From Gammaproteobacteria bacterium (lineage in GTDB: Bacteria > Pseudomonadota > Gammaproteobacteria > UBA4575), in the NCBI GenBank assembly GCA_028279275.1, contig JANQOB010000018.1:62001-126000 (forward strand): a stretch of DNA of 64,000 bases. Reading direction: 5' to 3'. A model generated the notes under the pieces. It saw nothing but the letters and a program-made list of their open reading frames with translations. It had not been told where the DNA came from and searched no databases. Shown piece after piece: positions 26,500 through 36,599 of this stretch. The position numbers were made by a program, and so were the translations under genes. Within the stretch, counting starts at the first letter, position 1. The number at the start of each line of letters is the position of its first letter.

Positions 26500-27369
26500 G
26501 TGTTTGAAATTAGTATACGTCTGCATCGCACTCAAACACTCGCTGCAGAAATTCTGCTTGAAAACTTAGGTTCAATTTCAATCAGCCTAGGAGATGCTGA
26601 AGATGATGCTATTTTTGTTGAAAAAGTAGGTTCTATGCCTTTGTGGCAAAACGTTACTTTAAAAGCATTGTTTACCGATAATATTGATGAGTCTGAGTTA
26701 CAAAAAAAATTAGAAAACGCACTAAACAGTGCAATTGAAATAAATAAACAACAAATAAATGAACAAAACTGGCAAAAAAAATGGATGCAAAATTTGCATG
26801 CCTCACGTTTTGGTGAACGCCTATGGATTTGTCCAACATCTACAACTTGTCCTGACCCATTCGCAATTAACATACGACTTGATCCAGGACTTGCATTCGG
26901 TACAGGTAGCCATGACACCACATCATTATGCCTAGAATGGTTAACGAATTACTCAATTCAGGACAAATGTGTGATGGATTTTGGCTGTGGCTCAGGAATT
27001 TTAGCCATTGCAGCGTATTACCTGGGTGCACGCAAAGTCTATGCATTAGACCATGACCTCCAAGCGATACAAGCTACACAAATGAATGCCGAAAAGAATC
27101 AAGTCGATAACAAAGCTTTAGAAATAAAATTGGCTGACGCACCTAATCAACTCAATTGCGATGTAATCATTGCTAATATTTTATTAAAGCCATTAATTGA
27201 TTTGTGTGAGCAATTTGCAAAATGTATTTCACCTACAGGCAAGCTAATTTTATCCGGTATACTTGAAGAACAACTTGTAGATCTAGAAAAGTCTTATCAA
27301 TCATATTTTAAATTTGATGCTATTCACTCGAAAAATGAATGGTTATTGATAGAAGCCTCACCGTCTTAG
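26500..27369 (+). CDS. prmA: Ribosomal protein L11 methyltransferase
   Basis: A 289-residue SAM-dependent methyltransferase that trimethylates ribosomal protein L11. The N-terminal L11-recognition domain is followed by LDPGLAFGTGSHDTTSLCLEW, the SAM motif MDFGCGSGILAIAA and VIIANILLKPL. The start is GTG at 26500; no better ATG is near. It sits 46 bases after accC, in the conserved accBC-prmA order. Confidence 0.95.
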   Translation: MFEISIRLHRTQTLAAEILLENLGSISISLGDAEDDAIFVEKVGSMPLWQNVTLKALFTDNIDESELQKKLENALNSAIEINKQQINEQNWQKKWMQNLHASRFGERLWICPTSTTCPDPFAINIRLDPGLAFGTGSHDTTSLCLEWLTNYSIQDKCVMDFGCGSGILAIAAYYLGARKVYALDHDLQAIQATQMNAEKNQVDNKALEIKLADAPNQLNCDVIIANILLKPLIDLCEQFAKCISPTGKLILSGILEEQLVDLEKSYQSYFKFDAIHSKNEWLLIEASPS

Positions 27370-27379
27370 AATAACTTCC

Positions 27380-28177
27380 ATGTTTACGAAATGTCCTGAG
27401 TGTCAAGCCATCTTCCGTGTTACCGAAGAACAACTTGGGATGGCTGAAGGTTTAGTGCGTTGTGGAATTTGTGATTCGGTTTTTGATGGTCGAGAAAATA
27501 TTGAAGAAGGTCAGGATCCAGTAGAAGTAAGTTATGCCCAACAAGATTATGAAGAACAATCCAACAACCTAGATCATGAGCAAGACTTCAGCGTTGAGGA
27601 GCAGGTAGATACCGAGAATGAGAAGTTTGAAGGCGAAGATGAACTCATAGAACCTGAGACGATACCTACTGTTATTCGTGATGATTTTGGCGGTAATGTG
27701 CTGAGTAAAACTAATAGCTCTGTGCAAATTGCTGTTTTTACATTAGGCGCTATTGCCTTAGCGTTATTTCTCCTCGGACAAATTAGTTATTGGCAAAATG
27801 TTGATCTATTGCCACGTTCCTGGATAAATCACTTTTGTAAACCCTTTGGCTGTGGGGATGACGAAAAAAGTAAATTAGATGCAATAAAGATTTTGAATCG
27901 TAATGTTTATACGCACCCTAATGCTAAAAAAGCTTTGATGATTACTGTTTCATTTGTAAATCAAGCTCAGACCGCACAACCTTATCCACAATTACAAATT
28001 TCACTATTGGATACTCAAGGCCAAAAAGTTGCCATGCGTCGGTTTAGCCCAAAAGACTACCTTGTGAATAAATCACTTGTCGATACACTTATGCTCCCTA
28101 ATCAGCCAGTTGGCGCACGTCTAGAGGTACAAGACCCAGGTAACTTAGTCATTGCTTATGAATTTGAATTCTTCTGA
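27380..28177 (+). CDS. Zinc-ribbon plus DUF3426 membrane protein
   Basis: A 265-residue protein. The N-terminal zinc ribbon uses Cys5, Cys8, Cys28 and Cys31 (CPEC...CGIC). An acidic linker (about 45-95) leads to one membrane segment (about 117-137) and the DUF3426 domain with PYPQLQISLLDTQGQKVAMRRF-type strands and a YLVNK motif. Found in this place, between prmA and dusB, in many gammaproteobacteria; function unknown. Its last 20 bases overlap the start of dusB. Confidence 0.88.
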   Translation: MFTKCPECQAIFRVTEEQLGMAEGLVRCGICDSVFDGRENIEEGQDPVEVSYAQQDYEEQSNNLDHEQDFSVEEQVDTENEKFEGEDELIEPETIPTVIRDDFGGNVLSKTNSSVQIAVFTLGAIALALFLLGQISYWQNVDLLPRSWINHFCKPFGCGDDEKSKLDAIKILNRNVYTHPNAKKALMITVSFVNQAQTAQPYPQLQISLLDTQGQKVAMRRFSPKDYLVNKSLVDTLMLPNQPVGARLEVQDPGNLVIAYEFEFF

Positions 28178-29183
28178 AACACTACTTAAGCCCTTGAAAA
28201 TTGGTCCCTACACGTTATCTGGCCATGCTCTTTTAGCGCCCATGGCGGGGATAACGGATAGTGTTTATCGTCACATATGTATGCAAATGGGCGCTACAGC
28301 AACCGTGTCGGAAATGCTTACCTCTGATATTGCACATTGGAAAAGCAATAAAAGTTCTCAACGAATAATTAAGCCATCAGACCCTGAACCTCGTATCGTG
28401 CAAATCTCTGGGACCAAACCTGAAATGATGGCAACGGCTGCAAAACTTTGTGTAGACAAAGGTGCGCAAATCGTCGATATCAATATGGGATGTCCAGCCA
28501 AAAGAGTTTGCAGAAGTCAAGCGGGGTCAGCTTTATTAGCGGATGAAAAAAATGTTGCACGCATTTTAGAAGCAGTAGTTAATGCAGTGCATGCACCAGT
28601 TACGCTAAAGATGCGTACTGGTATTGATCCACAAAATAGAAATGCAAAAACCATTGCAAAAATTGCTGAATCTGCCGGAGTTCAATCGCTTGCCATACAT
28701 GGACGCACACGTCAATGCATGTATAAAGGAAATGCAGAATACGAAACAATAAAATCTGTAAAAAATGTAGTGACTATTCCAGTAATTGCAAATGGTGATA
28801 TAAATTCTCCACAAAGTGCAAAAAAGGTCTTGGCTTTTACCGGAGCAAATGCGATTATGATAGGGAGAGCAGCGCAAGGTAATCCTTGGATATTTAAACA
28901 AGTTAATTACCAACTAAAAAATAATAAGATGCTGCCCACACCCTCATTGGAAGAAATCGAAAACGTAGTACTAACTCATACTTTTGGGTTATATTCGCAT
29001 TATGGAAATAAAGTGGGTGTACGTGTTGCTCGAAAACATATCACTTGGTACTTAAAAAATTATAAAGGCTATGCGATATTTAAAGATGCGTTGTTAAAGA
29101 CAGATAGTCCTAAACAGCAACAAAGTCTTCTAAAAGATTTCTTTAAATTTCTGCATACAAACATAACGGAGTTAGCCGCATGA
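28158..29183 (+). CDS. dusB: tRNA-dihydrouridine synthase B
   Basis: A 341-residue FMN enzyme that reduces uridine in the tRNA D-loop. LLAPMAGITDSVYR, the catalytic Cys in INMGCPAKRVCRSQAGSALL and IHGRTRQCMYKG are visible (given as short blocks). The ATG at 28158 is preferred to an upstream TTG at 28152. It overlaps the DUF3426 gene by 20 bases and fis by four, giving the classic dusB-fis operon. Confidence 0.95.
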   Translation: MNLNSSETLLKPLKIGPYTLSGHALLAPMAGITDSVYRHICMQMGATATVSEMLTSDIAHWKSNKSSQRIIKPSDPEPRIVQISGTKPEMMATAAKLCVDKGAQIVDINMGCPAKRVCRSQAGSALLADEKNVARILEAVVNAVHAPVTLKMRTGIDPQNRNAKTIAKIAESAGVQSLAIHGRTRQCMYKGNAEYETIKSVKNVVTIPVIANGDINSPQSAKKVLAFTGANAIMIGRAAQGNPWIFKQVNYQLKNNKMLPTPSLEEIENVVLTHTFGLYSHYGNKVGVRVARKHITWYLKNYKGYAIFKDALLKTDSPKQQQSLLKDFFKFLHTNITELAA

Positions 29184-29461
29184 ACGCATCATTTTCTACA
29201 GCACAAGTTACAAATTTACATCAAGAACGTCGCAAACAACCTTTGCGTGATAATGTTAAAAATTCGTTTCGACTTTACTTAAACTCTTTAAGCGGTCATG
29301 AACCTGAAGAGCTGTACAAAATGTTTATCGAGGAGGTTGAACGTCCTCTACTTGAATCTGTTATGCAATATTGCAATGGTAATCAAACCAAAGCAGCAAG
29401 ATGCCTAGGCCTTAACCGAGGCACGCTCCGCAAAAAACTTAAAATCTACGGCCTTAACTAG
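29180..29461 (+). CDS. fis: DNA-binding protein Fis
   Basis: A 93-residue nucleoid protein and regulator that bends DNA. The C-terminal helix-turn-helix is conserved (GNQTKAARCLGLNRGTLRKK), and the dimerisation helices precede it. Length matches E. coli Fis (98). The ATG overlaps the dusB stop (ATGA), so the two are co-translated. purH starts 58 bases downstream. Confidence 0.96.
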   Translation: MNASFSTAQVTNLHQERRKQPLRDNVKNSFRLYLNSLSGHEPEELYKMFIEEVERPLLESVMQYCNGNQTKAARCLGLNRGTLRKKLKIYGLN

Positions 29462-29519
29462 TCTCTTCGCACAAGTTATTAAACAATACACCAAACATCG
29501 TTTATTGGTTGTTCTGTAG

Positions 29520-31094
29520 TTGGCTAAATCTGAGCCGCAATCTATTCGTCGTGCCTTAATCAGCGTTTCCGATAAAACCGGAATCGTTGATTTTGCGCAT
29601 GCGCTGAATAAGCTTAATATTGAATTGTTATCCACGGGCGGTACAGCAAAGCTATTAAGTGAAAATGGTCTTGATGTAATTGAAGTATCCGATTACACCG
29701 GCTTTCCAGAAATGATGGATGGGCGTGTGAAAACATTACATCCAAAAATACACGGTGGTATTCTGGGTCGACGCGGCACAGATGATCAAATCATGCAAGA
29801 GCATGACATTGCTCCTATTGATTTAGTTGTAATCAATCTTTACCCTTTTGCAGCAACAGTCGCAAAACCGGATTGCATACTAGAAGATGCGATTGAGAAC
29901 ATTGATATTGGCGGTCCTGCAATGTTACGTGCGGCTGCTAAAAACCACCGCTACGTTGCTGTAGTGGTTAACCCAGCAGATTACTCTGCAATTTTAGATG
30001 AATTAACCAACAATCATTGTGCATTAGGGGATGAGCTACGCTTTGATCTTGCAGTCAAAACGTTTGAGCACACTGCGCAATATGACGGCATGATTGCAAA
30101 CTATCTAGGTAAAAAACTACCTGATAGCGATACCACTTTCCCACGTACTTTAAATATGCAATTCCAGCAATCTCAGGTTTTGCGATATGGAGAAAACCCT
30201 CACCAACGAGGCGCATTTTATATTGAAGAAGGTGTGTTAGAACCTAGTGTTGCATCTTCTAAAATAATTCAAGGTAAAGAGCTTTCTTTTAACAATGTAG
30301 CGGATACCGATGCAGCATTAGAATGCGTTCGACAATTCACAGCCCCCGCATGTGTAATTGTAAAACACGCTAATCCATGTGGAGTTGCCGTTGCAGAGGA
30401 TAGTTTACAAGCTTATGAATTAGCTTATCAAACTGATCCTACTTCTGCATTTGGTGGCATTATTGCTTTTAATCAAACATTAGATGCTGATACTGCAAAA
30501 AAGATTATCGATCGACAATTTGTTGAAGTTCTAATTGCACCGACTATTCCCGAAGATACGCGTTCAGTTCTAGCTGCTAAGAAAAATGTGCGTGTCCTAG
30601 AATGCGGTAGTTGGGAAGGAACAGTTGAAACTTTTGACTACAAACGAGTACTCGGTGGCCTGCTAGTTCAAGACCGTGATCTAGGTGTTATACATTCTGA
30701 CGATTTAAAAATTGTTTCCAAGCATGCGCCAAGTGAAGATGAAATTCGAGATTTATTATTTGCCTGGAAAGTTGTTAAATTTGTGAAATCGAATGCCATT
30801 GTGTTCGCACGCAATCAACAGACTGTTGGTGTGGGTGCAGGACAAATGAGTCGTGTGTACTCTGCACGCATAGCAGCAATCAAAGCACAAGATGAAAATT
30901 TCGAAGTAGCAGGTTCAGTAATGGCTTCAGATGCATTTTTTCCTTTCCGTGATGCCATTGATGCGGCACATAAAAATAAGATTACTGCCATCATCCAGCC
31001 TGGTGGTTCCATGAATGACCAAGATGTAATTGATGCAGTGGATGAGTATGGAATGGCTATGGTGTTCACAAACTTACGACACTTCCGCCATTGA
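29520..31094 (+). CDS. purH: Bifunctional AICAR transformylase / IMP cyclohydrolase
   Basis: A 524-residue enzyme for the last two steps of IMP synthesis. The N-terminal cyclohydrolase begins [17 protein letters not shown] and holds STGGTAKLL and [15 protein letters not shown]; the C-terminal transformylase has [11 protein letters not shown] and SDAFFPFRD. The start is TTG (TTG GCT AAA), which fits the family N-terminus. The family usually carries purD next in line, as found two genes on. Confidence 0.97.
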   Translation: MAKSEPQSIRRALISVSDKTGIVDFAHALNKLNIELLSTGGTAKLLSENGLDVIEVSDYTGFPEMMDGRVKTLHPKIHGGILGRRGTDDQIMQEHDIAPIDLVVINLYPFAATVAKPDCILEDAIENIDIGGPAMLRAAAKNHRYVAVVVNPADYSAILDELTNNHCALGDELRFDLAVKTFEHTAQYDGMIANYLGKKLPDSDTTFPRTLNMQFQQSQVLRYGENPHQRGAFYIEEGVLEPSVASSKIIQGKELSFNNVADTDAALECVRQFTAPACVIVKHANPCGVAVAEDSLQAYELAYQTDPTSAFGGIIAFNQTLDADTAKKIIDRQFVEVLIAPTIPEDTRSVLAAKKNVRVLECGSWEGTVETFDYKRVLGGLLVQDRDLGVIHSDDLKIVSKHAPSEDEIRDLLFAWKVVKFVKSNAIVFARNQQTVGVGAGQMSRVYSARIAAIKAQDENFEVAGSVMASDAFFPFRDAIDAAHKNKITAIIQPGGSMNDQDVIDAVDEYGMAMVFTNLRHFRH

Positions 31095-31265
31095 TCCGAT
31101 TTTTCTAATGTATCTTTTGTTTTAATACATCGTTGCAGCACTTTCTGCGATGCTCATTTACATACTTGTAAACTCTGCTTCTCAAAAGCACTGCGCCTCG
31201 TCTAAAAACAAATTCTACGTTTATTAAAATCGGCTAATAAAGTTAGCAAGGATACAAATCAACCT

Positions 31266-32159
31266 ATGACGCTGGTTATTCAAATATTAAGTATTATGTT
31301 TCCTATTGTGGCAATCGTTGCCATTGGTTGGGGGCTTGGTCGTATCTCAAGCTTGGATATGGGCACAGCAAATCGCTTGAATATAGACGTATTTGTTCCG
31401 GCTTTGGTATTTTCGGCTTTTAGTGACAAGGCATTTTCATTAGCGCCTCACATTTCATTGGCATTAGCGGGTTTAGTAATTGTCTTAGGTGCAGGTGTTA
31501 TCGCATTAATTATTTCTAAAACTACACATTATAGTTTTCGTACCATCGCACCTCCTATGATGTTTCATAACGCGGGTAATGTGGGTTTGCCGATTATGAG
31601 CCTAGCATTTGGAAAACCAGGTCTAGTCACGGGGTTGGTGTTATTTTTAGTCGGCAATATCACGCATTATGGATTGGGGACATATATTCTAAGTGCTGGT
31701 CAGGGAATAAAAATACTCTTACGCCAAGCGGTTATATGGGCAGCAATATTTGCTCTGATTATTAATATGTCATCCTTTGTAATTCCAGACAGTGTAATGC
31801 TACCTATTACAATGTTGGGCCAGATTGCTATTCCGCTGATGTTATTCTCGCTGGGTGTAAAAATTGCCAGTATCGATTTTCAAGAATGGAAAATTGGAGT
31901 GCTGTTTGGCGCACTTTCACCCGTAATTGGGTTTGCAATTGCCTTTTTAATAGTAATGTTATTTGATCTCAATGAGATTCAAGCCGGTTCTTTATTACTA
32001 TTTGGCGCACTACCTCCTGCGGTCATGAATTTTTTATTCGCAGAACGGTTTAACCAACAACCAAAGTCTGTTGCATCTATTGTGTTAATAGGTAATTTAT
32101 TCGCTATGATTACTTTACCATTAGCACTCGCATACGTTCTAACTCAGTACACAATTTAA
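31266..32159 (+). CDS. AEC family auxin-efflux-type transporter
   Basis: A 297-residue membrane protein with about nine to ten helices, of the auxin efflux carrier (AEC) family. Family marks are IVAIGWGLGR near the start, FHNAGNVGLPIMSLAFG with the central Asn-Gly-Pro helix break and the repeated fold half (ALPPAVMNFLFAERF). Bacterial members export organic acids such as malate or malonate; the substrate is not known here. It lies between purH and purD with one base before purD, so is probably co-transcribed with it. Confidence 0.85.
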   Translation: MTLVIQILSIMFPIVAIVAIGWGLGRISSLDMGTANRLNIDVFVPALVFSAFSDKAFSLAPHISLALAGLVIVLGAGVIALIISKTTHYSFRTIAPPMMFHNAGNVGLPIMSLAFGKPGLVTGLVLFLVGNITHYGLGTYILSAGQGIKILLRQAVIWAAIFALIINMSSFVIPDSVMLPITMLGQIAIPLMLFSLGVKIASIDFQEWKIGVLFGALSPVIGFAIAFLIVMLFDLNEIQAGSLLLFGALPPAVMNFLFAERFNQQPKSVASIVLIGNLFAMITLPLALAYVLTQYTI

Positions 32160-32160
32160 A

Positions 32161-33432
32161 ATGAAAGTATTAATTGTAGGCGGCGGCGGCCGTGAACATG
32201 CTCTTGCATGGAAAATTGCTCACTCTAATAAAGTAGCAAAAGTATTTGTTGCCCCAGGAAACGCAGGTACCGCGAACGAATCAAAAACCGAAAACGTTGC
32301 CATTGATGCTGAAGATATACCTGCTCTTAAATCTTTTGCGCTGGAACAAAAAATTGACTTAACGGTTGTAGGACCTGAAGCACCTTTAGTTGCCGGCATT
32401 GTGGATGAATTTCAAAAAGATGCACTGAAAATTTATGGCCCTTCAGCTGCGACAGCACAATTGGAAGGGTCTAAGGCTTTCGCTAAAGAGTTTATGCAAA
32501 AACATGGAATCCCTACAGGCGCCTATGCCGTGTTTACCGACTATAAATACGCAGAAAATTATATTTCCTCTCAATCGTTTCCTCTTGTCATTAAAGCGGA
32601 CGGATTAGCCGCTGGAAAAGGTGTTGTCATTGCTTCGCATTTAGATGAAGCTTTGCAATGCGCAAAACAAATGCTAAGTGGTTCAAGCTTCGGGGAAGCT
32701 GGACATCGAATTGTGGTTGAAGAGTTTATTCAGGGCGAAGAAGCCAGCTTCATATGCATGGTCGATGGTGAACATGTTTTGCCGTTGGCCAGCTCACAAG
32801 ACCATAAAGCACGTGATGAAGGGGATACGGGTCCCAACACAGGAGGTATGGGTGCGTATTCTCCAGCTCCAATCGTTGATGAAGCAATGCATGAAAAAAT
32901 TTTAGCGCAAGTAATTCATCCAGTCGTACAAGGCTTTGCAAAACAAGGTACTCCGTTCGTTGGGTTCTTGTATGCTGGTCTGATGATTGATAAAAATCGT
33001 AACCCATATGTATTGGAATACAATTGCCGTTTTGGTGACCCTGAAACGCAGCCTATTTTAATGCGCATGCAATCGGACTTTGCCGAGTTATGTTTAGCAG
33101 GGGTAAATAAACAACTAAATCAGCACACTATCGAATGGGATAATCGCGCCGCACTTGGTGTGGTGTTAGCGGCAGGAGGTTATCCAGAGAATTATCAAAA
33201 AGGTGACACCATAGAAGGACTAGACAACCAAGACACTGCAACACAAAAAGTTTTTCATGCCGGTACAAAACTACAAGATGGTCACGTCGTAACAAATGGT
33301 GGACGGGTTTTATGTGCGACCGCCCTAGGGGATGACATTGCTAGTGCACAACAAGACGCTTATGCATTAGTAAATAACATATCTTGGCCTAATATGTTTT
33401 ATCGAAAAGATATTGGTTATAAAGCCATTTAA
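32161..33432 (+). CDS. purD: Phosphoribosylamine-glycine ligase
   Basis: A 423-residue ATP-grasp enzyme (GAR synthetase), step two of purine synthesis. KVLIVGGGGREHALAWK, VIKADGLAAGKGVVIA, RFGDPETQPIL and TGGMGAYSPAP are intact. Length equals that of E. coli PurD. The ATG follows the AEC stop by one base. A hairpin at 33442-33467 ends the transcript. Confidence 0.98.
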   Translation: MKVLIVGGGGREHALAWKIAHSNKVAKVFVAPGNAGTANESKTENVAIDAEDIPALKSFALEQKIDLTVVGPEAPLVAGIVDEFQKDALKIYGPSAATAQLEGSKAFAKEFMQKHGIPTGAYAVFTDYKYAENYISSQSFPLVIKADGLAAGKGVVIASHLDEALQCAKQMLSGSSFGEAGHRIVVEEFIQGEEASFICMVDGEHVLPLASSQDHKARDEGDTGPNTGGMGAYSPAPIVDEAMHEKILAQVIHPVVQGFAKQGTPFVGFLYAGLMIDKNRNPYVLEYNCRFGDPETQPILMRMQSDFAELCLAGVNKQLNQHTIEWDNRAALGVVLAAGGYPENYQKGDTIEGLDNQDTATQKVFHAGTKLQDGHVVTNGGRVLCATALGDDIASAQQDAYALVNNISWPNMFYRKDIGYKAI

Positions 33433-33441
33433 TAAAAATAC

Positions 33442-33467
33442 TTGAGCATTTGCTCAATTATTTTTTT
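33442..33467 (+). terminator. Terminator after purD
   Basis: A six-base-pair stem TTGAGC/GCTCAA with a four-base loop, followed by TTA and seven T. It starts nine bases past the purD stop. Confidence 0.75.
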
Positions 33468-33776
33468 GATATCATTCAACATAATCTTCTTTAATTTGCG
33501 CATTTTTTCTTGCTAAAAATTGTGCATAAACTACACATTTTTTCAGCGTTGTTCACATACTTATACTTATTTTATTTTGAATAAGCTTATTTATCTCACA
33601 AATCATTAGTGATTCAACAATCTTGCATTGACAGTTATTACAAATTATTTATATTGATAAGAAATAATCTACATTTGCATTTATTTACTTTAATAATTGA
33701 TTACTTATTCATTAAAAATTTAATCAATAAAACATAGTTTTCAGAATGTAATTCTAATGTTTAGGGATATACTGGT
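33468..33776. other. Very AT-rich intergenic region before a TetR gene
   Basis: About 310 bases, only around a quarter G+C by eye, much lower than the flanking genes. It holds one exact DnaA-box-like TGTGCATAA (33521-33529) and a small palindrome AGAATGTAATTCT (33743-33755) that could be an operator for the TetR gene downstream. A TATACT lies only a few bases before the TetR ATG. No ORF or RNA is recognised. Confidence 0.4.
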
Positions 33777-34367
33777 ATGGGGAGGCAACCTGCTTTCGAA
33801 AGAAGCGATGTACTTGATAAAGCTTCTAAAATTTTCTTGCGTAACGGATTTCAACGCACAACCATTAAAGACATAACAAAGGCAACAGGGCTACAACCCG
33901 GTAGCATCTATTCAGCATTTGAAAACAAGTCTGGTTTATATACTGAAGTCATAGAACATTATACGAAACGTCAAATAGGCGTAATAGACGAATGTGCAAA
34001 GCAACATTCCAAAAGTCTTGATGCATTAAGAAGTTTTTTTAATTTGGTGGCGGATAAAAGCAAAAATAAAACACCTGATGCGCATTGTTTATTAGTGTAT
34101 GGCGCTTTTGAGATTCCTGAAACTGAAAAAGAATTACGCTACTACGTACAACTTAAGTTGCAAGAAATTGAATCACGAGTTTATGTCTTACTCGTTAAGG
34201 CCCAGGAAAACGAAGAGATTGTCTGCGATGAAGATCCTATTCAATTAGCTCGCTTTTTAATGACCTTACTATTTGGCTACCGAGTGCTTGCTCGACTACA
34301 ATCCAGTTCCGAGACGATTGACAATATGCTAGATCGAGTGTTCCAGATTATAGAAAATAAAAAATAG
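33777..34367 (+). CDS. TetR/AcrR family transcriptional regulator
   Basis: A 196-residue regulator. The N-terminal HTH is clear: KIFLRNGFQRTTIKDIT, then TGLQPGSIYSAFENKSGLY (about 18-55). The C-terminal domain resembles the AcrR group that regulates efflux or lipid genes. It stands alone between the purD terminator and convergent rho, so its targets are probably elsewhere. The palindrome at 33743-33755 may be its own operator. Confidence 0.88.
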   Translation: MGRQPAFERSDVLDKASKIFLRNGFQRTTIKDITKATGLQPGSIYSAFENKSGLYTEVIEHYTKRQIGVIDECAKQHSKSLDALRSFFNLVADKSKNKTPDAHCLLVYGAFEIPETEKELRYYVQLKLQEIESRVYVLLVKAQENEEIVCDEDPIQLARFLMTLLFGYRVLARLQSSSETIDNMLDRVFQIIENKK

Positions 34368-34417
34368 ATCAATTATTTGATAGCAATCTTGTTATCCCAT
34401 TTGAAAGTTACTTAAAC

Positions 34418-35674
34418 CTATCTTTTCATTGCTTCGAAAAATTCATCATTGGTTTTTGTTGTTTGCATGCGCCCCAACATGAAATCCATTGCTTCAATCT
34501 CATCCATAGGATGCAAGAATTTTCTCAGTACCCAAATTTTTTGTAGCTCATCCTGATCAGTGATCAATTCTTCACGACGTGTTCCAGATCTATTGATATT
34601 TATCGCAGGAAAAACTCGTTTTTCTGCAATACGGCGATCCATATGAATTTCCATATTACCGGTACCTTTAAATTCCTCGTAAATAACCTCATCCATTTTA
34701 GAACCGGTTTCAACAAGTGCAGTCGCAAGAATAGTAAGGCTACCCCCTTCTTCGATATTTCGTGCAGCGCCAAAGAAGCGTTTTGGACGTTGTAAAGCGT
34801 TAGCATCAACACCACCCGTTAATACCTTGCCTGATGCTGGTACTACAGTGTTATAAGCACGTGCTAGACGTGTAATAGAATCTAATAAAATGACTACGTC
34901 TTTTTTGTGTTCGACTAAACGTTTAGCTTTTTCAATAACCATTTCAGCAACTTGTACATGTCGGCTTGCAGGCTCATCGAAAGTACTGGAAACTACCTCA
35001 CCCTGTACCATGCGAGACATTTCTGTTACTTCTTCGGGTCTTTCATCAATCAACAATACAATCAAGAAGCACTCGGGATGATTAGAAGTAATGCTTTGCG
35101 CAATATTTTGCAGCATTAGTGTTTTTCCAGCTTTTGGAGGTGATACGATTAGACCGCGTTGGCCTTTACCGATTGGTGCACAAATATCAATAATGCGTGC
35201 AGTAATATCCTCAGTACTACCATTACCACGCTCAAGCTTTAAACGCTGATCAGGATGTAATGGAGTTAGATTTTCAAATAATATTTTACGCTTAGCATTT
35301 TCCGGTTTATCAAAGTTAATCTTGTCAACTTTGAGCATTGCAAAATAACGCTCACTATCTTTAGGTGGGCGGATTTTTCCCGAAATCGTATCTCCTGTAC
35401 GCAAACCAAAACGACGAATTTGACTTGGCGATACATAGATATCGTCCGGGCCCGCCAAGTAGGAACAATCTGAAGAACGTAAAAAACCAAACCCATCTTG
35501 CAAGATTTCAAGTACACCATCACCAAGAATATCTTCACCATTTTTTGCATGTGCCTTGAGTATTGAAAAAATAATATCTTGTTTACGTGAACGAGATAGG
35601 TTGTCTATCTTCATTTCAGCAGCGATGTCGATTAACTCCGATGCCGGTTTTTTCTTCAATTCTGTTAAGTTCAT
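34418..35674 (-). CDS. rho: Transcription termination factor Rho
   Basis: A 418-residue hexameric RNA helicase that ends transcription (E. coli 419). [18 protein letters not shown] begins the N-terminal helix bundle, the RNA-binding domain has [12 protein letters not shown], and the ATPase has [15 protein letters not shown] (Walker A) and [16 protein letters not shown] (Walker B). The ATG at 35674 is preferred over an upstream in-frame start at 35749, which adds 25 unusual residues. It lies 245 bases after trxA on the same strand, the conserved trxA-rho order; that leader may serve autoregulation as in E. coli. Confidence 0.98.
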   Translation of the reverse strand: MNLTELKKKPASELIDIAAEMKIDNLSRSRKQDIIFSILKAHAKNGEDILGDGVLEILQDGFGFLRSSDCSYLAGPDDIYVSPSQIRRFGLRTGDTISGKIRPPKDSERYFAMLKVDKINFDKPENAKRKILFENLTPLHPDQRLKLERGNGSTEDITARIIDICAPIGKGQRGLIVSPPKAGKTLMLQNIAQSITSNHPECFLIVLLIDERPEEVTEMSRMVQGEVVSSTFDEPASRHVQVAEMVIEKAKRLVEHKKDVVILLDSITRLARAYNTVVPASGKVLTGGVDANALQRPKRFFGAARNIEEGGSLTILATALVETGSKMDEVIYEEFKGTGNMEIHMDRRIAEKRVFPAININRSGTRREELITDQDELQKIWVLRKFLHPMDEIEAMDFMLGRMQTTKTNDEFFEAMKR

Positions 35675-35919
35675 GAGCGTATATTCGTTATTTGATAGAT
35701 GTTTAAAGGTGTATTTATTTAAAGCAATACAGTGGCGCACTGTTTGCAAGGTTCACGCTCTAAAAGCGCTTTTTATATCCTGAAAATAGCCCTTAAGTTA
35801 TCCTGTGATTACTCGAAATTCTGGACTAATTTCTAATGTAATTTTTGAATTATTTTTTGATGCGGTCGGTTATATTTATTTAGTTTCTAAATGTAGAGGT
35901 TAATGGAAGGGTTCTTAAA

Positions 35920-36246
35920 TTAAATACTTTGATCAATAAACGCAGTTAATTGCGATTTTGATAACGCACCTACTTTCGTCGCTTCAGCGTTACCATTTTT
36001 GAAAATCATGAGTGTGGGTATTCCACGAATACCATACTTTGGTGGTGTATTCGGATTGTCATCGATGTTTAACTTGGTAATTTTTAATTTACCTTCATAA
36101 TCACCAGCGATTTCATCTAATAACGGAGCAATCATTTTGCATGGGCCACACCATTCTGCCCAATAATCAACCAGCACAGGTTGCTCGCTTTTTAAGACTT
36201 CTTCTTCAAAACTGTCATCCGTAACATGACAAATATTTTCGCTCAC
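35920..36246 (-). CDS. trxA: Thioredoxin 1
   Basis: A 108-residue cytoplasmic thioredoxin with the classic active site WAEWCGPCK (Cys33, Cys36), [10 protein letters not shown] and the cis-Pro RGIPTLMIF. It keeps protein thiols reduced and is the electron donor for DsbD (19441-21342). It lies upstream of rho, as in E. coli and Pseudomonas. Confidence 0.98.
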   Translation of the reverse strand: MSENICHVTDDSFEEEVLKSEQPVLVDYWAEWCGPCKMIAPLLDEIAGDYEGKLKITKLNIDDNPNTPPKYGIRGIPTLMIFKNGNAEATKVGALSKSQLTAFIDQSI

Positions 36247-36599
36247 TTATTTAAACTCCAATCAATAAAATAAATTTTGTTTTTGAAATAGAACACCTGG
36301 AATGATGCTCTCAAGGGGGTCAAAAGTGGATAGGTGTATTTTTATGCATTCTTTATACGATTACAAGCCCCTACTAGATCGCGGCTTGAATTCGGCTCTA
36401 TTTGCCGATGAATGTAGTCTTTTTAGCAGTTATTGGAGCTTTAGTGGTGATTTTTTAACCTAAAAATACCCAGCTTCTTAGTCTTGCTCATATCTACAGA
36501 TTCATGAACAGGGCAAATTTTTGACAGCTTGAGATTAAACTATCAAAAGCATAAAGGCTTATTCATAATTCACGCGAATAGTTCAATCCATATTGGTCA
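36247..36599. other. Intergenic region between trxA and an NDUFA9-like gene
   Basis: About 350 bases between divergent genes, so it should hold both promoters, but neither can be fixed confidently. A 39-codon plus-strand open frame starts at ATG 36344 and ends at TAA 36461-36463, with a weak AGG site about ten bases upstream. It matches nothing I know and may be chance. Confidence 0.35.

Noticed and set aside
33521..33529. Exact DnaA-box-like TGTGCATAA in an AT-rich gap, suggesting an origin
   Set aside because: Only one box is present, there is no cluster, and neither dnaA nor mnmG is nearby.
36344..36463. A 39-codon open frame between trxA and the NDUFA9-like gene
   Set aside because: Weak ribosome site, no recognisable features; kept only as a note in the intergenic entry.
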